Assembly (NCBI GenBank): GCA_910575725.1
Contig: CAJTFE010000020.1
Span: 1,175-65,174 of the forward strand
Source of the DNA: Clostridia bacterium
GTDB taxonomy: Bacteria; Bacillota; Clostridia; Lachnospirales; Lachnospiraceae
Length of the DNA stretch: 64,000 nucleotides
Direction: 5' to 3'
Both the position numbers and the translations under genes were made by a program. Numbering within the stretch: position 1 is the first letter of the stretch; each line of letters starts with the position of its first letter. The notes beneath the pieces were generated by a model. It saw nothing but the letters and a program-made list of their open reading frames with translations. It was not told the origin of the DNA and made no database searches. Positions 43,498 through 53,186 of this stretch are shown one piece after another.

Positions 43498-44559
43498 ATG
43501 GCGATTGAGATTCAAGAGATATTAAAGACAGGACTGGATATGGGAGGATCGGACATCTTCGTGATTCCGGGCTCCCCTATAAGCTTAAAGAGGGGAGGCG
43601 AGATCTTCGGGATTACACCGGAGAGGGTGATGCCGGACACCTCCAGAGAGCTGCTGGAACAGATTTATAAGCTGGCGGGGCGTGACATCCAGGAGCTCCA
43701 TAGGAAGGGCGATGATGATTTTTCCTTTTCCGTAAAGGGAGCCGGGCGTTTCCGGTGCAATGCCTACAAGCAGAGAAGCTCTCTGGCGGCCGTGCTTCGA
43801 ATCGTTACCTTCGGGCTGCCGGACAGCGGCCGGATGCACATTCCGGAGGCTGTGATGAATCTGTACAGCCAGAAAAACGGCATGATTCTGGTTACAGGCC
43901 CGGCCGGAAGCGGAAAAACCACCACGCTGGCCTGTCTGATTGACCGGATTAATCAGAAGCGGAGCGGTCATATCATTACCATTGAGGATCCCATTGAGTA
44001 TATCCATTCCCATCAGAAGTGCCTGGTAAGCCAGAGGGAGCTGGATCTGGATACGGAAAGCTACAAGACGGCTCTGCGCGCTGCGCTGCGCCAGACGCCG
44101 GATGTAATTCTTCTTGGGGAGATGCGGGATTTTGAGACTATTCAGACGGCTTTGACGGCGGCGGAAACAGGACAGCTCCTCTTGTCCACGCTGCATACGG
44201 TGGGAGCAGCCAAGACCATTGACCGGATTGTGGACGTATTCCCGGCAAGCCAGCAGGCGCAGGTGAGGGTGCAGCTTTCGATGGTACTCCGGGCGGTGGT
44301 GTCCCAGCGTCTGCTGCCGGCAGTGAACGGAGGCCTGGAACCGGTATTTGAGATTATGATTGTGAATCCGGCCATACAGAATATGATTCGGGAGGGCAAG
44401 ATTCACCAGATGGACAATGTGATTTACTCCGGAGGAGACGCGGGGATGCGGACTATGGACAGCGACATCCTTCGTCTTTACAAGGAGGGACGAATCACAA
44501 AAGATACGGCATTGACCTATGCGGTCAACCCAGAGCTTTTGGGGCGGAAACTTTCTTAA
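43498..44559 (+). CDS. PilT-like type IV pilus/type II secretion ATPase
   Basis: A 353-aa hexameric motor ATPase of the PilT class: Walker A GPAGSGKTTT, Asp box, Walker B with the class signature LLGEMRDFETIQTALTAAETG, His box STLHTVGAAKTIDRIVD and a C-terminal PILT-style NMIREGKIHQMDN. It has no N-terminal GspE/PilB domain and no zinc-binding Cys cluster, so by family it should be a retraction-type motor, yet it is the only ATPase in this operon. The start at 43498 follows GGAGGAATG, two bases after the preceding stop. Confidence 0.92.
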   Translation: MAIEIQEILKTGLDMGGSDIFVIPGSPISLKRGGEIFGITPERVMPDTSRELLEQIYKLAGRDIQELHRKGDDDFSFSVKGAGRFRCNAYKQRSSLAAVLRIVTFGLPDSGRMHIPEAVMNLYSQKNGMILVTGPAGSGKTTTLACLIDRINQKRSGHIITIEDPIEYIHSHQKCLVSQRELDLDTESYKTALRAALRQTPDVILLGEMRDFETIQTALTAAETGQLLLSTLHTVGAAKTIDRIVDVFPASQQAQVRVQLSMVLRAVVSQRLLPAVNGGLEPVFEIMIVNPAIQNMIREGKIHQMDNVIYSGGDAGMRTMDSDILRLYKEGRITKDTALTYAVNPELLGRKLS

Positions 44560-44578
44560 GTTTCCGCCTTGTTTTTTT
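44543..44578 (+). terminator. Terminator after the pilus-like operon
   Basis: GGCGGAAACTT / AAGTTTCCGCC followed by TTGTTTTTTT; the PilT stop codon lies inside the hairpin. Confidence 0.9.
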
Positions 44579-44649
44579 GCCTGAAGAGGCCTGTTTTTTA
44601 ATGGAGGCTTTAACAGTCTTTAAGGTAAAATAAAACGGAATGGAGAAGT

Positions 44650-45165
44650 ATGCGTATGGAGCAGGCACATGTTAGTCTGGCTGCCTCAAGTATTGTGCGG
44701 ATCTGCTGCGACAGATTTGAGGAACAGGACTGGAGCGGCAGATTTTATACAATGTATCGAGAGGAACCGGCAAGCTTTTTGAATACACGGGAGCTGCTGG
44801 AGGGCCTGGACGGATTTTATAACTGGCTCGGATATCCACAGACATCTATGGCGGAGCGCAATTTTCTGGAGCCTTTGGAAGAAAAGGCCTCGTCATCCCT
44901 GGCTTTTGGGAGAAAGAAGAAGACGAGGCAAAAAGGAGAAGAGATTGTTGTGGGAAGAGATGAAATGAACAAGCATCAGGGCGGCAAAGCGACCTTTGTT
45001 GTACGGATTCAATACCGCCAGAACGCAAGCTGGCAGGGCCAGATAACGTGGGCGGAGAAGAATAAGACCGTGTCTTTTCGCAGTGCATTGGAGCTTTTAA
45101 AGCTGATTGACAGCACGGAGAGCTCTGCAGAGGAGAACTGGGACAGAGGAGACGAACAGGAATGA
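44650..45165 (+). CDS. Unknown protein of 171 aa
   Basis: No family recognised. It has a helical N-terminal half (DRFEEQDWSGRFYTMYREEPASF...LLEGLDGFYNWLGYPQ) and, after a basic linker with RKKKTRQKG, a C-terminal beta unit (ATFVVRIQYRQNASWQGQITWAEKN). No signal peptide or membrane helix. GGAG precedes the start. It is coupled by a 4-base overlap to the next gene and heads the long surface-fibre gene row. Confidence 0.7.
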   Translation: MRMEQAHVSLAASSIVRICCDRFEEQDWSGRFYTMYREEPASFLNTRELLEGLDGFYNWLGYPQTSMAERNFLEPLEEKASSSLAFGRKKKTRQKGEEIVVGRDEMNKHQGGKATFVVRIQYRQNASWQGQITWAEKNKTVSFRSALELLKLIDSTESSAEENWDRGDEQE

Positions 45166-45635
45166 CGGGAAAAGAGCTTAGAAAGCTGGGGCGTCCCCAG
45201 CTGTTGGAGCTTCTGGTAGCCCAGGCAAAGGAGACGGAGGAATTAAAGAAGCGTCTGGCAAAGGCGGAGGAACAGCTTGCAAAACGCAGGATTGCCATTG
45301 ACGAGGCCGGCTCCATAGCAGAGGCTTCCCTGGCCCTCAGCGGAATTTTTGAGGCGGCGGAGGAAGCGGTTGCCCTGTATATGGAGAATATCAGGGAACT
45401 GAGCGGCAGACAAGAAAAGATTTATGCCCAGAAAAAGGCTGAAAATGAAAAAGCGGCAGGAGAAATCCTTGAAAAAGCCAGGAGAGGGGCAGATTTGATT
45501 CTGAACAGTACCCGGGAGGAATGCCGGAGACTTGAGGAGGATACCCGCAGACAGTGCCGGAGACTGGAAGAGGATACCCGTAAGCGGTGTGAAAATATGT
45601 TAAGCTCCGCCAAAGGGGAAGAGATAGAGGACTGA
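45162..45635 (+). CDS. Coiled-coil protein of 157 aa
   Basis: A mostly helical, cytoplasmic, DivIVA/GpsB-like coiled-coil (KETEELKKRLAKAEEQLAKRR, then AENEKAAGEILEKARRGADLI). It ends with an 11-residue tandem repeat, CRRLEEDTRRQ / CRRLEEDTRKR. No named family. Such proteins often mark division sites or scaffold envelope machines. It comes just before the LepB-type signal peptidase gene. Confidence 0.72.
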   Translation: MTGKELRKLGRPQLLELLVAQAKETEELKKRLAKAEEQLAKRRIAIDEAGSIAEASLALSGIFEAAEEAVALYMENIRELSGRQEKIYAQKKAENEKAAGEILEKARRGADLILNSTREECRRLEEDTRRQCRRLEEDTRKRCENMLSSAKGEEIED

Positions 45636-45685
45636 CAGGCCTGGTTTAACAAAGGCCGGTTTTCGGGACAGCAGTGAGGATGGTT

Positions 45686-46270
45686 ATGAAAAAAAGAAAG
45701 GCGATAGAAGTGCCGGAGCTCTCTCAACTGGAAGAGGAGCTGAGCAGGGTCAAGTACCAAAAGCGCTATAAAAGGGTGCTGACGAGCACCGTTAGTACGC
45801 TGATTGTAGTGGCGGCTGTGGCCGTTCTGATAGCAACGCTGCTGATGCCGGTGCTTCAGATATACGGAACCAGCATGAGTCCCACCCTGTATGACGGTGA
45901 TATCATTGCTACCATAAAGACTACGGAATTTGAACCTGGCGATGTGGTGGCGTTCTATTATAACAATAAGATTCTTGTAAAACGTGTGATTGCCATGTCC
46001 GGCCAATGGGTGGATATGGACGAGGACGGCAATGTATATGTGAACGATGTGCTGCTGGATGAACCTTATCTGGTAGAGAGGGCCTTCGGGGAATGCGATA
46101 TTAAGCTTCCCTATCAGGTGCCGGAAAACCGTATTTTCGTCATGGGCGATCACAGAAGCGTTTCCGTGGACAGCCGGAGCACGACCGTAGGCTGTGTGGC
46201 GGAAGAACAGCTGGTTGGAAAGCTGGTATTCAGGGTCTGGCCTCTGAAGGACATGGGCCCGGTGATGTAG
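45686..46270 (+). CDS. lepB: Signal peptidase I (LepB/SipS type)
   Basis: A 194-aa membrane serine protease that removes signal peptides. One N-terminal membrane helix, catalytic Ser in YGTSMSPTL, catalytic Lys in LVKRVIAMSGQWVD, and the late block VMGDHRSVSVDSR. This is the bacterial Ser/Lys form, in contrast to the SipW-type enzyme at 58460. The start at 45686 has GAGG upstream. It directly precedes the adhesin gene and probably serves the pilus proteins. Confidence 0.93.
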   Translation: MKKRKAIEVPELSQLEEELSRVKYQKRYKRVLTSTVSTLIVVAAVAVLIATLLMPVLQIYGTSMSPTLYDGDIIATIKTTEFEPGDVVAFYYNNKILVKRVIAMSGQWVDMDEDGNVYVNDVLLDEPYLVERAFGECDIKLPYQVPENRIFVMGDHRSVSVDSRSTTVGCVAEEQLVGKLVFRVWPLKDMGPVM

Positions 46271-46300
46271 CAGTTATCGGTATGAAAAGGAGGATTTCCA

Positions 46301-49300
46301 ATGGAGTCTTCGATGTTGAAGAAAGCGGCAAAGTACCTGCGGGAGAGCGGGAAAAATAAGCGGTGGAGGAAGGTGCTCACAGTGCTGGGCGCTGCAGTGG
46401 TGTTTGTGACGGCATACGTGCTTCTGATGCCTGCAGTCGCCATTGAGCGCAAGACAGTGTGCGAGCTTGAGGAGCATACCCATACAGAAGAATGCCAGGG
46501 ACAGATTCTTGCCTGCGGCAAGGTGGGAGCAGGGGACGAGACGGAAGATGCGGTCACGCTGGAATTTGCCTGCGTCTTCCCGGAAGAGCTTCATACCCAT
46601 ACAGAGGAATGCTATGACAGTGAGGATCAGCTTCTCTGCGGCTATGCAGATTATGCGGTTCATACCCATGACAGCAGCTGTTATGAGAGCGGCGCTCTGG
46701 TGTGTTCCCTTCCTGAAGTGGAGGAGCATGAGCATACAGAGGCCTGCTATCAGATCAATGACAGCGGCTTTATCTGCGGCCAGGAGGAGTCCGAGGCCCA
46801 CACCCATACGGATGCCTGCTATACGGAGCATAAGGAGCTGACCTGCGAGGAGGCGGAGAAGGAAAGCCATACCCACACGGAAGCCTGTTATTCCAAGGAC
46901 TGGGAAACGATCTGCGGTCTGGAAGAGTCTGAGGGACATACCCATGCAGACGGATGCTACGGAGAGGACGGCGCCTTAAGCTGCGGTCTGGAAGAGTCGG
47001 CGGGGCATACCCATGACGAGACAATCTGCTACAATGTGACCAAGAGCCTGACCTGCGGCAGAATCGAAAATCAAGGCCATGTGCACGGCGCTTCCTGCTA
47101 TGTCACGGAACGGGAGCTCACCTGCGGCAGGGAAGAGAATCCCCAGGGCCACACTCATACAGAGGAATGCCGCGGCGTTGTAAAAGAACTAGTCTGCGGA
47201 AAGGAAGAAGTCATTCTGCATGAGCATGCAGTGGAGAATGGCTGCTACGAGGCGGTTCTGGATGGAAACGGACAGCAGGCAAAGGATGAGAACGGCGAGC
47301 TGCTCTGGAAGCTGGCCTGCAGTTATCTGGAGACAGCGGAGCACATCCACGGCGAAGAGTGTTTTCAGGAGCATGAGCATACAGAGGAGTGCTATGAGGA
47401 AGGCCTGATTTGCGGGCTGGAGGAGCATGTACATACAGAGGAATGCAGAATCGGAGAGGAAGAGGATGTTATCTTCTACTGCGCGGGCAGAATTCACGCC
47501 CATGCGGAGGAGTGCTTTGACAGTGAAGGAAGTGCAGTATGCGGCTATGGAGATTTTGTGATTCATGCCCATGACGAGAGCTGCTATGACGCAGGAGAAA
47601 GCCTAATCTGCCCGCTGCCGGAGATTGGGGAGCATGCTCACTCAGAAGAGTGCTTCAACAGTGAAGGAAGCCTGGTATGTGAATTGCCGGAAGCAAGCCT
47701 CCACACCCATACAGAAGCCTGCTATGACGGAGAAGGCATACAAATCTGCAAAAAGCCGGAGATTCGCGAGCATCGCCACAGTGATGCCTGCCGTGATCCG
47801 GAGGTGAAGGAAGAGGAGACAGAGGAACAGCTCTTTACCAAGACCTGTGAGGGTGACGGATATATGGTTACGGTCAGCTATAGGGCGGACGCCAATATTC
47901 CGGAAGAGGCGGAGCTGATTGCAGAGCAGATTACCCAGGAGGAGAACGAGGCTCATTATGCAGAGCGTCAGGCACAGTTCCAGAAGACCTTAAAGGATGA
48001 GGGAGCAACCATCCGGGCTCTGCTCAAGATAGGCTTTTATGTGAACGGAGAGGAGATTGAGCCGGAGAGCGACGTGACCGTTACGGTACAGCTTCTGGAT
48101 GAGAACGGACTGGCAGAGGGCGGCCCGGTTACAGTGGTTCATTTTGCCAAGGATGATACAGAGGTTCTGGACGGAAGCAATGCAAAGGATAACAGTACCA
48201 CATTCCAGATGGGCAGTTTCTCGGAGATAGCCATCGGTTATCGGACGGGGGAAGAGGAATCGGCGGGGGTCTATGTATCACGGTCTTTTGAATATGAAGA
48301 CGATGCCTTCCGCATTACCTTTCATATAGAAGGCAACGCACAGCCTTTGAATAAGGAAGAAAAGCTTCCTGCGCAGGCCCATGAGAGCGGCGATGGGGAA
48401 GGCCCGGAAGCCGGGGAAACCAAAGAAGAAGAACCAAAGCAGCCGGAAGAAGAGACGGCGGAAGACGTGGAAGAGCCCGAAGCAGAGGAAGACGGGACGC
48501 AGGAGCAGCCGGATTCTGCTAAGGCTTCTGATAATGATGAGAAAAATGTGTTTGTAACCTCAGAAGATGATACGGATGGGGAAGAGGATTCCTTTTCGTT
48601 TCAAGTAACCCCCATAGGCAGTGAAACGGAAGAGTACAAGGAATTTTTGGCTTATGCAGAGCAGTCCGGCGGTTCGGAAGAACTGCTTCGTATGCAGGTG
48701 TTTTCTTATTCCCTGACTTATGAGGGCATAGAGCTGGACTTGTCAAATTGCAGGGTAAAGGCAGAAATTACCATGACGCCGGCTCTGAAAAGCCAGATGA
48801 ACAAATCCATTCCTGAGGCAGTATCTTATCTCTTGAATCATGAAGGAGAAGCGCTGCAGCCGGTAAACGATATCCTGGAAGCGGATTTGGCTCCGGAACA
48901 GCAGGGATTGCAGGAGGCGGAAAAGCCGGTGGGAGAGGAGCAGTCTGAGGAAGAACAGCAGGAAGAGGAGATAACAGAGGAAGAGCAGGAGGAAACTGCC
49001 GCAGATTCCTCCCAAGAAATATCCGATGAAAACGGGATATCAAAAACAGGCGGTAATGAAACCGGCATCACGATTTCTATTGTAGGAAAGACGGGGACGG
49101 CTTCTGAGCCGGACGGGAATGCCGGTACGGATGACGCACAGTTAAACAGCCTGGCAAGTATTGTTTTTGATGACGAGAATCCCGGCACGGAAGGTAAGAT
49201 AGCGGAAACCGAGCTTAACAGCCCGGAGTTTTCCCTGCGGATATCTGCAACCGTAAATCCCCATTTTACGGTGCAGTATTATGCAAACCTTCAAAAAATG

Positions 49301-51457
49301 TCGGATTCCGGCGATGTGAAATACGCAGTTCCTATGATTGATACCAGCGGTGGGAAGCTTCCCCAGAACGGAAATAAAGTATCTCCCAACGATAACGCAA
49401 TCAAAAACATGTATATAAAGACAGACGGAGTGGTTGCTGCCGAAACGGTTTTAACGGAAGTGTATAAATCCAGACAATACACATATATCAAAGCGCCTAC
49501 GGTAAATTATTTTGACGCTTTGTATGAGAGAAAGAATTATTATACATTAAAGGAAATCTGGGTTTACAAAGGCGAGAAGGTGCATAACGAGAACTGCTAT
49601 GGTGAAGATGACAGCCTGCTCTGTGATCACGAGGAAATAACGAGTGTAGACAAAGCGGATTGGGATATCTACTTTTATAGTCCGGATCTGCATTTTACAA
49701 ATAGGGAAGATTCAATTACAGCAAAGCCAGGCAGCAGTTCCGGTTATGTGCTGATTGAAAAGAATGCCATAATTCGATTGGTGTATGATGTGACAACCTC
49801 AGATGATGAGAATTATGATGCTAATTTTTATGATTATGATATTACCAATGGCTATATTTTTAAAAATGTGACAGATATCCTGCCCAAGCCTAATGGAGGC
49901 GGCGGAGAAACCGGAAGAAGTGAAACAAGCAGCCAGGACGACAGCACATGGTATGCTTATACAAAGGAATCTGGAATCAACAGTAGTAGTAATTATACTG
50001 GCAGCGGCGCGAAACTGGCTTTTGGTAATAGTAATGAGAATACAGGCACAGGGCTGGGCGACGTCAACTGGCAGGGGTATTATTTAAATAAGGGTAATGC
50101 AGGCAGTTATCAAAAATGTACATTTGGATTGGTAACAGGATTGGACGCTGAAGGGAATATACAGTACGCCGAGGGGGTAGACGCACCTAATCTGTTTAAT
50201 GAAGGTGCCGCTGCCGGTAAAACCAGCTATGATGATTATTCACTGAAATTTATCCGGAACGGGGACACGTATACATTATCGGCAGTAAACGGGACAGGAG
50301 CCCAGGGGCTGCATACTTTTTCTCATCCGTCTATATATGACGGAGTTCAAAATAGTAAAGTAATCTGGACAAATAATTTCTGGCCTATGGATTCAGCTCC
50401 TTCCTTTGGAACAGACGGACATGATTTGAAGTTTGGCGATCTAAGTAAAAAGAAAAACCGAAATTTCGGAGAAAGCTGGAAGTTTTTTCCGTCATCGGAT
50501 GACAACCAAGATCACAACAGTTATTTTGGTATGCAGTATGAAGTGGAATTTGAGCTTTCAGAGGATTATGTAGGGCCTCTTGAGTATTATTTCTACGGCG
50601 ATGATGACATGTGGGTCTTTTTGGACAATGAGCTGGTATGTGACATCGGCGGCATTCATTCTTCCGTAGGCGAATATGTCAATCTCTGGGATTATCTGGA
50701 GAAAGGCTCATCGGGAACGCATACGCTCAGCTTTTTCTATACCGAGCGAGGCGCATCCGGTTCTACCTGCTGGATGCAGTTTACATTGCCGTCGGCATCT
50801 TCCAAGGAGCTGACGACGAATGAAGATTACGGCGAACTAAAGGTGAGCAAGGAAGTAGTCGGAACCAGCAATGTGAATGGGGAGGACACCCCCTTTGATC
50901 CGAAAGAAGGATTTGAGTTTGAGATTAAATTGGTGGATTCGGCTGGAAACCATCTGCAAGATGATTATTCCTATACAAAATACAGCGCAGACGGGACGGA
51001 ACTGGAATCGGATCTGATTATCTGGAATGGCGGCAGATTTATACTGAAAACCGGAGAGTATATTGTGATTCGGTTTATTCCCAGAGATGCACATTACATT
51101 ATTACAGAGAAAGACAGCGGTTTAAAATTTAAGCAGACCGTAGATGATAAGGGACGGCCGGTGGAGGAAATAGATACATCAAAGAAGAGTGATTATTATT
51201 ACTTTACAGATATTGAAGGGGACGTAGACGATCCTAAGACGAATATAACGGAAGATAAGACTGCAGAAGGATCAATTCCCAGCGCCGGACAGAGTGAAGT
51301 TAGGTTCACTAACCGCATTCACATCTACGAGCTTCCGGAATCGGGCGGCTCAGGTACAAACTTATATACAATGGCAGGCATCAGCCTTTTGCTGATGGCA
51401 GGCCTGATGTATAGAAAAAAGTTCAAGGAAGGGGGCAAGTATTCTTCCAGGAACTGA
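46301..51457 (+). CDS. Giant LPxTG-like adhesin with Cys/His repeats and fibro-slime domain
   Basis: A 1718-aa surface protein. Signal-anchor segment (about 22-48); about 19 repeats of HxHxxxC...C (for example EEHTHTEECY with a second Cys 8-15 residues on) from about 55 to 505; an acidic Glu-rich middle; one stray repeat near 1092-1110; a fibro-slime/PA14-like domain (DDMWVFLDNELVCDIGGIHS) at about 1400-1510; a Cna-B-like domain (DYGELKVSKEVVG...); and a sorting signal LPESGGSGTN with membrane helix and basic tail. It is probably the tip adhesin of the sortase-built fibre. The His/Cys spacing suggests metal binding. AGGAGG precedes the start. The 49.7-50.9 kb part is more AT-rich. Confidence 0.88.
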   Translation: MESSMLKKAAKYLRESGKNKRWRKVLTVLGAAVVFVTAYVLLMPAVAIERKTVCELEEHTHTEECQGQILACGKVGAGDETEDAVTLEFACVFPEELHTHTEECYDSEDQLLCGYADYAVHTHDSSCYESGALVCSLPEVEEHEHTEACYQINDSGFICGQEESEAHTHTDACYTEHKELTCEEAEKESHTHTEACYSKDWETICGLEESEGHTHADGCYGEDGALSCGLEESAGHTHDETICYNVTKSLTCGRIENQGHVHGASCYVTERELTCGREENPQGHTHTEECRGVVKELVCGKEEVILHEHAVENGCYEAVLDGNGQQAKDENGELLWKLACSYLETAEHIHGEECFQEHEHTEECYEEGLICGLEEHVHTEECRIGEEEDVIFYCAGRIHAHAEECFDSEGSAVCGYGDFVIHAHDESCYDAGESLICPLPEIGEHAHSEECFNSEGSLVCELPEASLHTHTEACYDGEGIQICKKPEIREHRHSDACRDPEVKEEETEEQLFTKTCEGDGYMVTVSYRADANIPEEAELIAEQITQEENEAHYAERQAQFQKTLKDEGATIRALLKIGFYVNGEEIEPESDVTVTVQLLDENGLAEGGPVTVVHFAKDDTEVLDGSNAKDNSTTFQMGSFSEIAIGYRTGEEESAGVYVSRSFEYEDDAFRITFHIEGNAQPLNKEEKLPAQAHESGDGEGPEAGETKEEEPKQPEEETAEDVEEPEAEEDGTQEQPDSAKASDNDEKNVFVTSEDDTDGEEDSFSFQVTPIGSETEEYKEFLAYAEQSGGSEELLRMQVFSYSLTYEGIELDLSNCRVKAEITMTPALKSQMNKSIPEAVSYLLNHEGEALQPVNDILEADLAPEQQGLQEAEKPVGEEQSEEEQQEEEITEEEQEETAADSSQEISDENGISKTGGNETGITISIVGKTGTASEPDGNAGTDDAQLNSLASIVFDDENPGTEGKIAETELNSPEFSLRISATVNPHFTVQYYANLQKMSDSGDVKYAVPMIDTSGGKLPQNGNKVSPNDNAIKNMYIKTDGVVAAETVLTEVYKSRQYTYIKAPTVNYFDALYERKNYYTLKEIWVYKGEKVHNENCYGEDDSLLCDHEEITSVDKADWDIYFYSPDLHFTNREDSITAKPGSSSGYVLIEKNAIIRLVYDVTTSDDENYDANFYDYDITNGYIFKNVTDILPKPNGGGGETGRSETSSQDDSTWYAYTKESGINSSSNYTGSGAKLAFGNSNENTGTGLGDVNWQGYYLNKGNAGSYQKCTFGLVTGLDAEGNIQYAEGVDAPNLFNEGAAAGKTSYDDYSLKFIRNGDTYTLSAVNGTGAQGLHTFSHPSIYDGVQNSKVIWTNNFWPMDSAPSFGTDGHDLKFGDLSKKKNRNFGESWKFFPSSDDNQDHNSYFGMQYEVEFELSEDYVGPLEYYFYGDDDMWVFLDNELVCDIGGIHSSVGEYVNLWDYLEKGSSGTHTLSFFYTERGASGSTCWMQFTLPSASSKELTTNEDYGELKVSKEVVGTSNVNGEDTPFDPKEGFEFEIKLVDSAGNHLQDDYSYTKYSADGTELESDLIIWNGGRFILKTGEYIVIRFIPRDAHYIITEKDSGLKFKQTVDDKGRPVEEIDTSKKSDYYYFTDIEGDVDDPKTNITEDKTAEGSIPSAGQSEVRFTNRIHIYELPESGGSGTNLYTMAGISLLLMAGLMYRKKFKEGGKYSSRN

Positions 51458-51522
51458 ATATGCGGCCTTTGGCCGTGGAAACAAAATGTTTTAGATAATA
51501 AAAGGGAAAAGGAGAATAAGTG

Positions 51523-53100
51523 ATGAAACGAGTGAAAAAGTTGTTAAGCCTTGTGCTGGCAATGATGCTGGTATTGGCTATGGGCAGCACAGCAATGGCA
51601 GCCGGAGAACTTCCGGATGAGCCCGCTGCAGTGGAGCGTGGAACTATTACAATCAACAATGCCATTGAGGAACAAACGTACACCATTTACAAAATTCTTG
51701 ATTTGGAGAGCTACAATGCAGACAATAACGCATATCTGTATAAAGTGGCAGATGGCTGGCAGGAGTTTGTTGAGGGAGCAGGAAGTGCCTATCTGCAGGT
51801 TGACGACGACGGCTACGTAACCTGGAAGTCGGGTGTTTCGGCAGATAAAGCGGCAGAGTTTGCAAAAGCAGCGGTGGCTTATGCAAAAAAAAATAGTATA
51901 CCTTCCGCAAAGGAGCCGGTAAAAGCAGAGGGAACCACAGTTACGTTTACAGATCTGGACTTAGGCTATTATCTGCTTGATTCTGATACAGGTGCATTGT
52001 GCTCATTGGATACTACGAATCCGAATGTAGAAATCCAGGAGAAGAATGAAAAGCCTACCATTGACAAAGATGTGGAACAGCCTACGGCATCTGTCGGAGA
52101 TATACTTGACTATATCATAAAAATCAAGATTGCCCCAGGTGCAGAGAACTACAAGGTTCATGATCAGATGTCAGATGGTTTGACATTTGACAGCAATAGT
52201 GTTGCAGTTAAGGTTCTGAGTAAAGAGACGGTTGACGGCCTTGATGCGTCTGATAAGGATGCGGTAAAGAATGCAGTAGGAACTGGGCTTACAGAAGGAG
52301 TTGATTATACACTTAGCGCTCCTGCTGATGATAAACACACCTTTGATATCACATTTGCTGACAGCCTTTATGCAAAATTACCTGTAGGAGGCATGATTGT
52401 AATAACCTACCAGGCTGCAATCAATGCAGATGCAATTGAATTTGATAAGGTCAACAACAAGGCAACACTTGATTTCGGTGATAACAATGATGTGACATCA
52501 ACAGAAACACCGGAAGTACCCACAAGGTTTACCGAAATCAATATTCTGAAATATACAATGAAGGATGCTGCTGAATTAGGCCTGGCCGGAGCAGAGTTTA
52601 CACTGTCAAAAAATGAAGATGGCACTGATCCGATCAACTTTGTTGACCTTGGAGACGGAAACTATAGAGCTGCCACGGCGGAAGAGGTGGAAAGCACAGA
52701 GGTTAAAACTACTTCAACAGTTGTATCACCCAAAGGAGAGGGCGATGCACTGGGCAGAATCAATCTGGACGGTCTGGGCGAAGGCACATATTACCTGAAA
52801 GAGACGAAAGCACCGAGTGGATATAATCAGCTGAAGGCTCCTGTTAAAATCGTTATTAGTCCGGTAGTGGATGATACTACAGGCGAGGTTACAGGATTAA
52901 CAGTTCAGATAGAGACAGGTGAGGGAGATAATGTAGTACTGGAAAATGCAAACCCGGTAAAGGTTGAGAACAACACTGGAGCAGAGCTTCCCTCCACCGG
53001 TGGTATCGGTACAACGATCTTCTACGTACTGGGCGGTATCTTAGTAGTGGGCGCCGGCATTATGTTAGTCGTAAAGAAGCGTATGAGCAGTGAGAAATAA
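51523..53100 (+). CDS. Fimbrial shaft pilin with isopeptide domains, LPSTGG
   Basis: A 525-aa major pilin of the SpaA/FimA kind: signal peptide ending AMAAGE, an N-terminal domain with YTIYKILDLESYN, middle isopeptide-forming domain (KPTIDKDVEQPTASVGDILDY region), a C-terminal Cna-B-like domain with E-box LGEGTYYLKETKAPSGYNQL, and a sorting signal LPSTGGIGTTIFY with helix and KKR tail. It would be polymerised by the class C sortase encoded next. The start at 51523 has AAGGAG at normal distance. Confidence 0.93.
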   Translation: MKRVKKLLSLVLAMMLVLAMGSTAMAAGELPDEPAAVERGTITINNAIEEQTYTIYKILDLESYNADNNAYLYKVADGWQEFVEGAGSAYLQVDDDGYVTWKSGVSADKAAEFAKAAVAYAKKNSIPSAKEPVKAEGTTVTFTDLDLGYYLLDSDTGALCSLDTTNPNVEIQEKNEKPTIDKDVEQPTASVGDILDYIIKIKIAPGAENYKVHDQMSDGLTFDSNSVAVKVLSKETVDGLDASDKDAVKNAVGTGLTEGVDYTLSAPADDKHTFDITFADSLYAKLPVGGMIVITYQAAINADAIEFDKVNNKATLDFGDNNDVTSTETPEVPTRFTEINILKYTMKDAAELGLAGAEFTLSKNEDGTDPINFVDLGDGNYRAATAEEVESTEVKTTSTVVSPKGEGDALGRINLDGLGEGTYYLKETKAPSGYNQLKAPVKIVISPVVDDTTGEVTGLTVQIETGEGDNVVLENANPVKVENNTGAELPSTGGIGTTIFYVLGGILVVGAGIMLVVKKRMSSEK

Positions 53101-53186
53101 GACTGCAAAGCAATGAAAACGTAAATTGCCTGTTGCACTGGGGAGGCATCCGCCTCCCCGGTATACAACAGCAAGGAGAATCCTGC

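Noticed and set aside
46460-47815. CRISPR-like regular repeats
   Set aside because: The periodicity comes from protein repeats in one long open frame; units diverge at the DNA level and there are no spacers.
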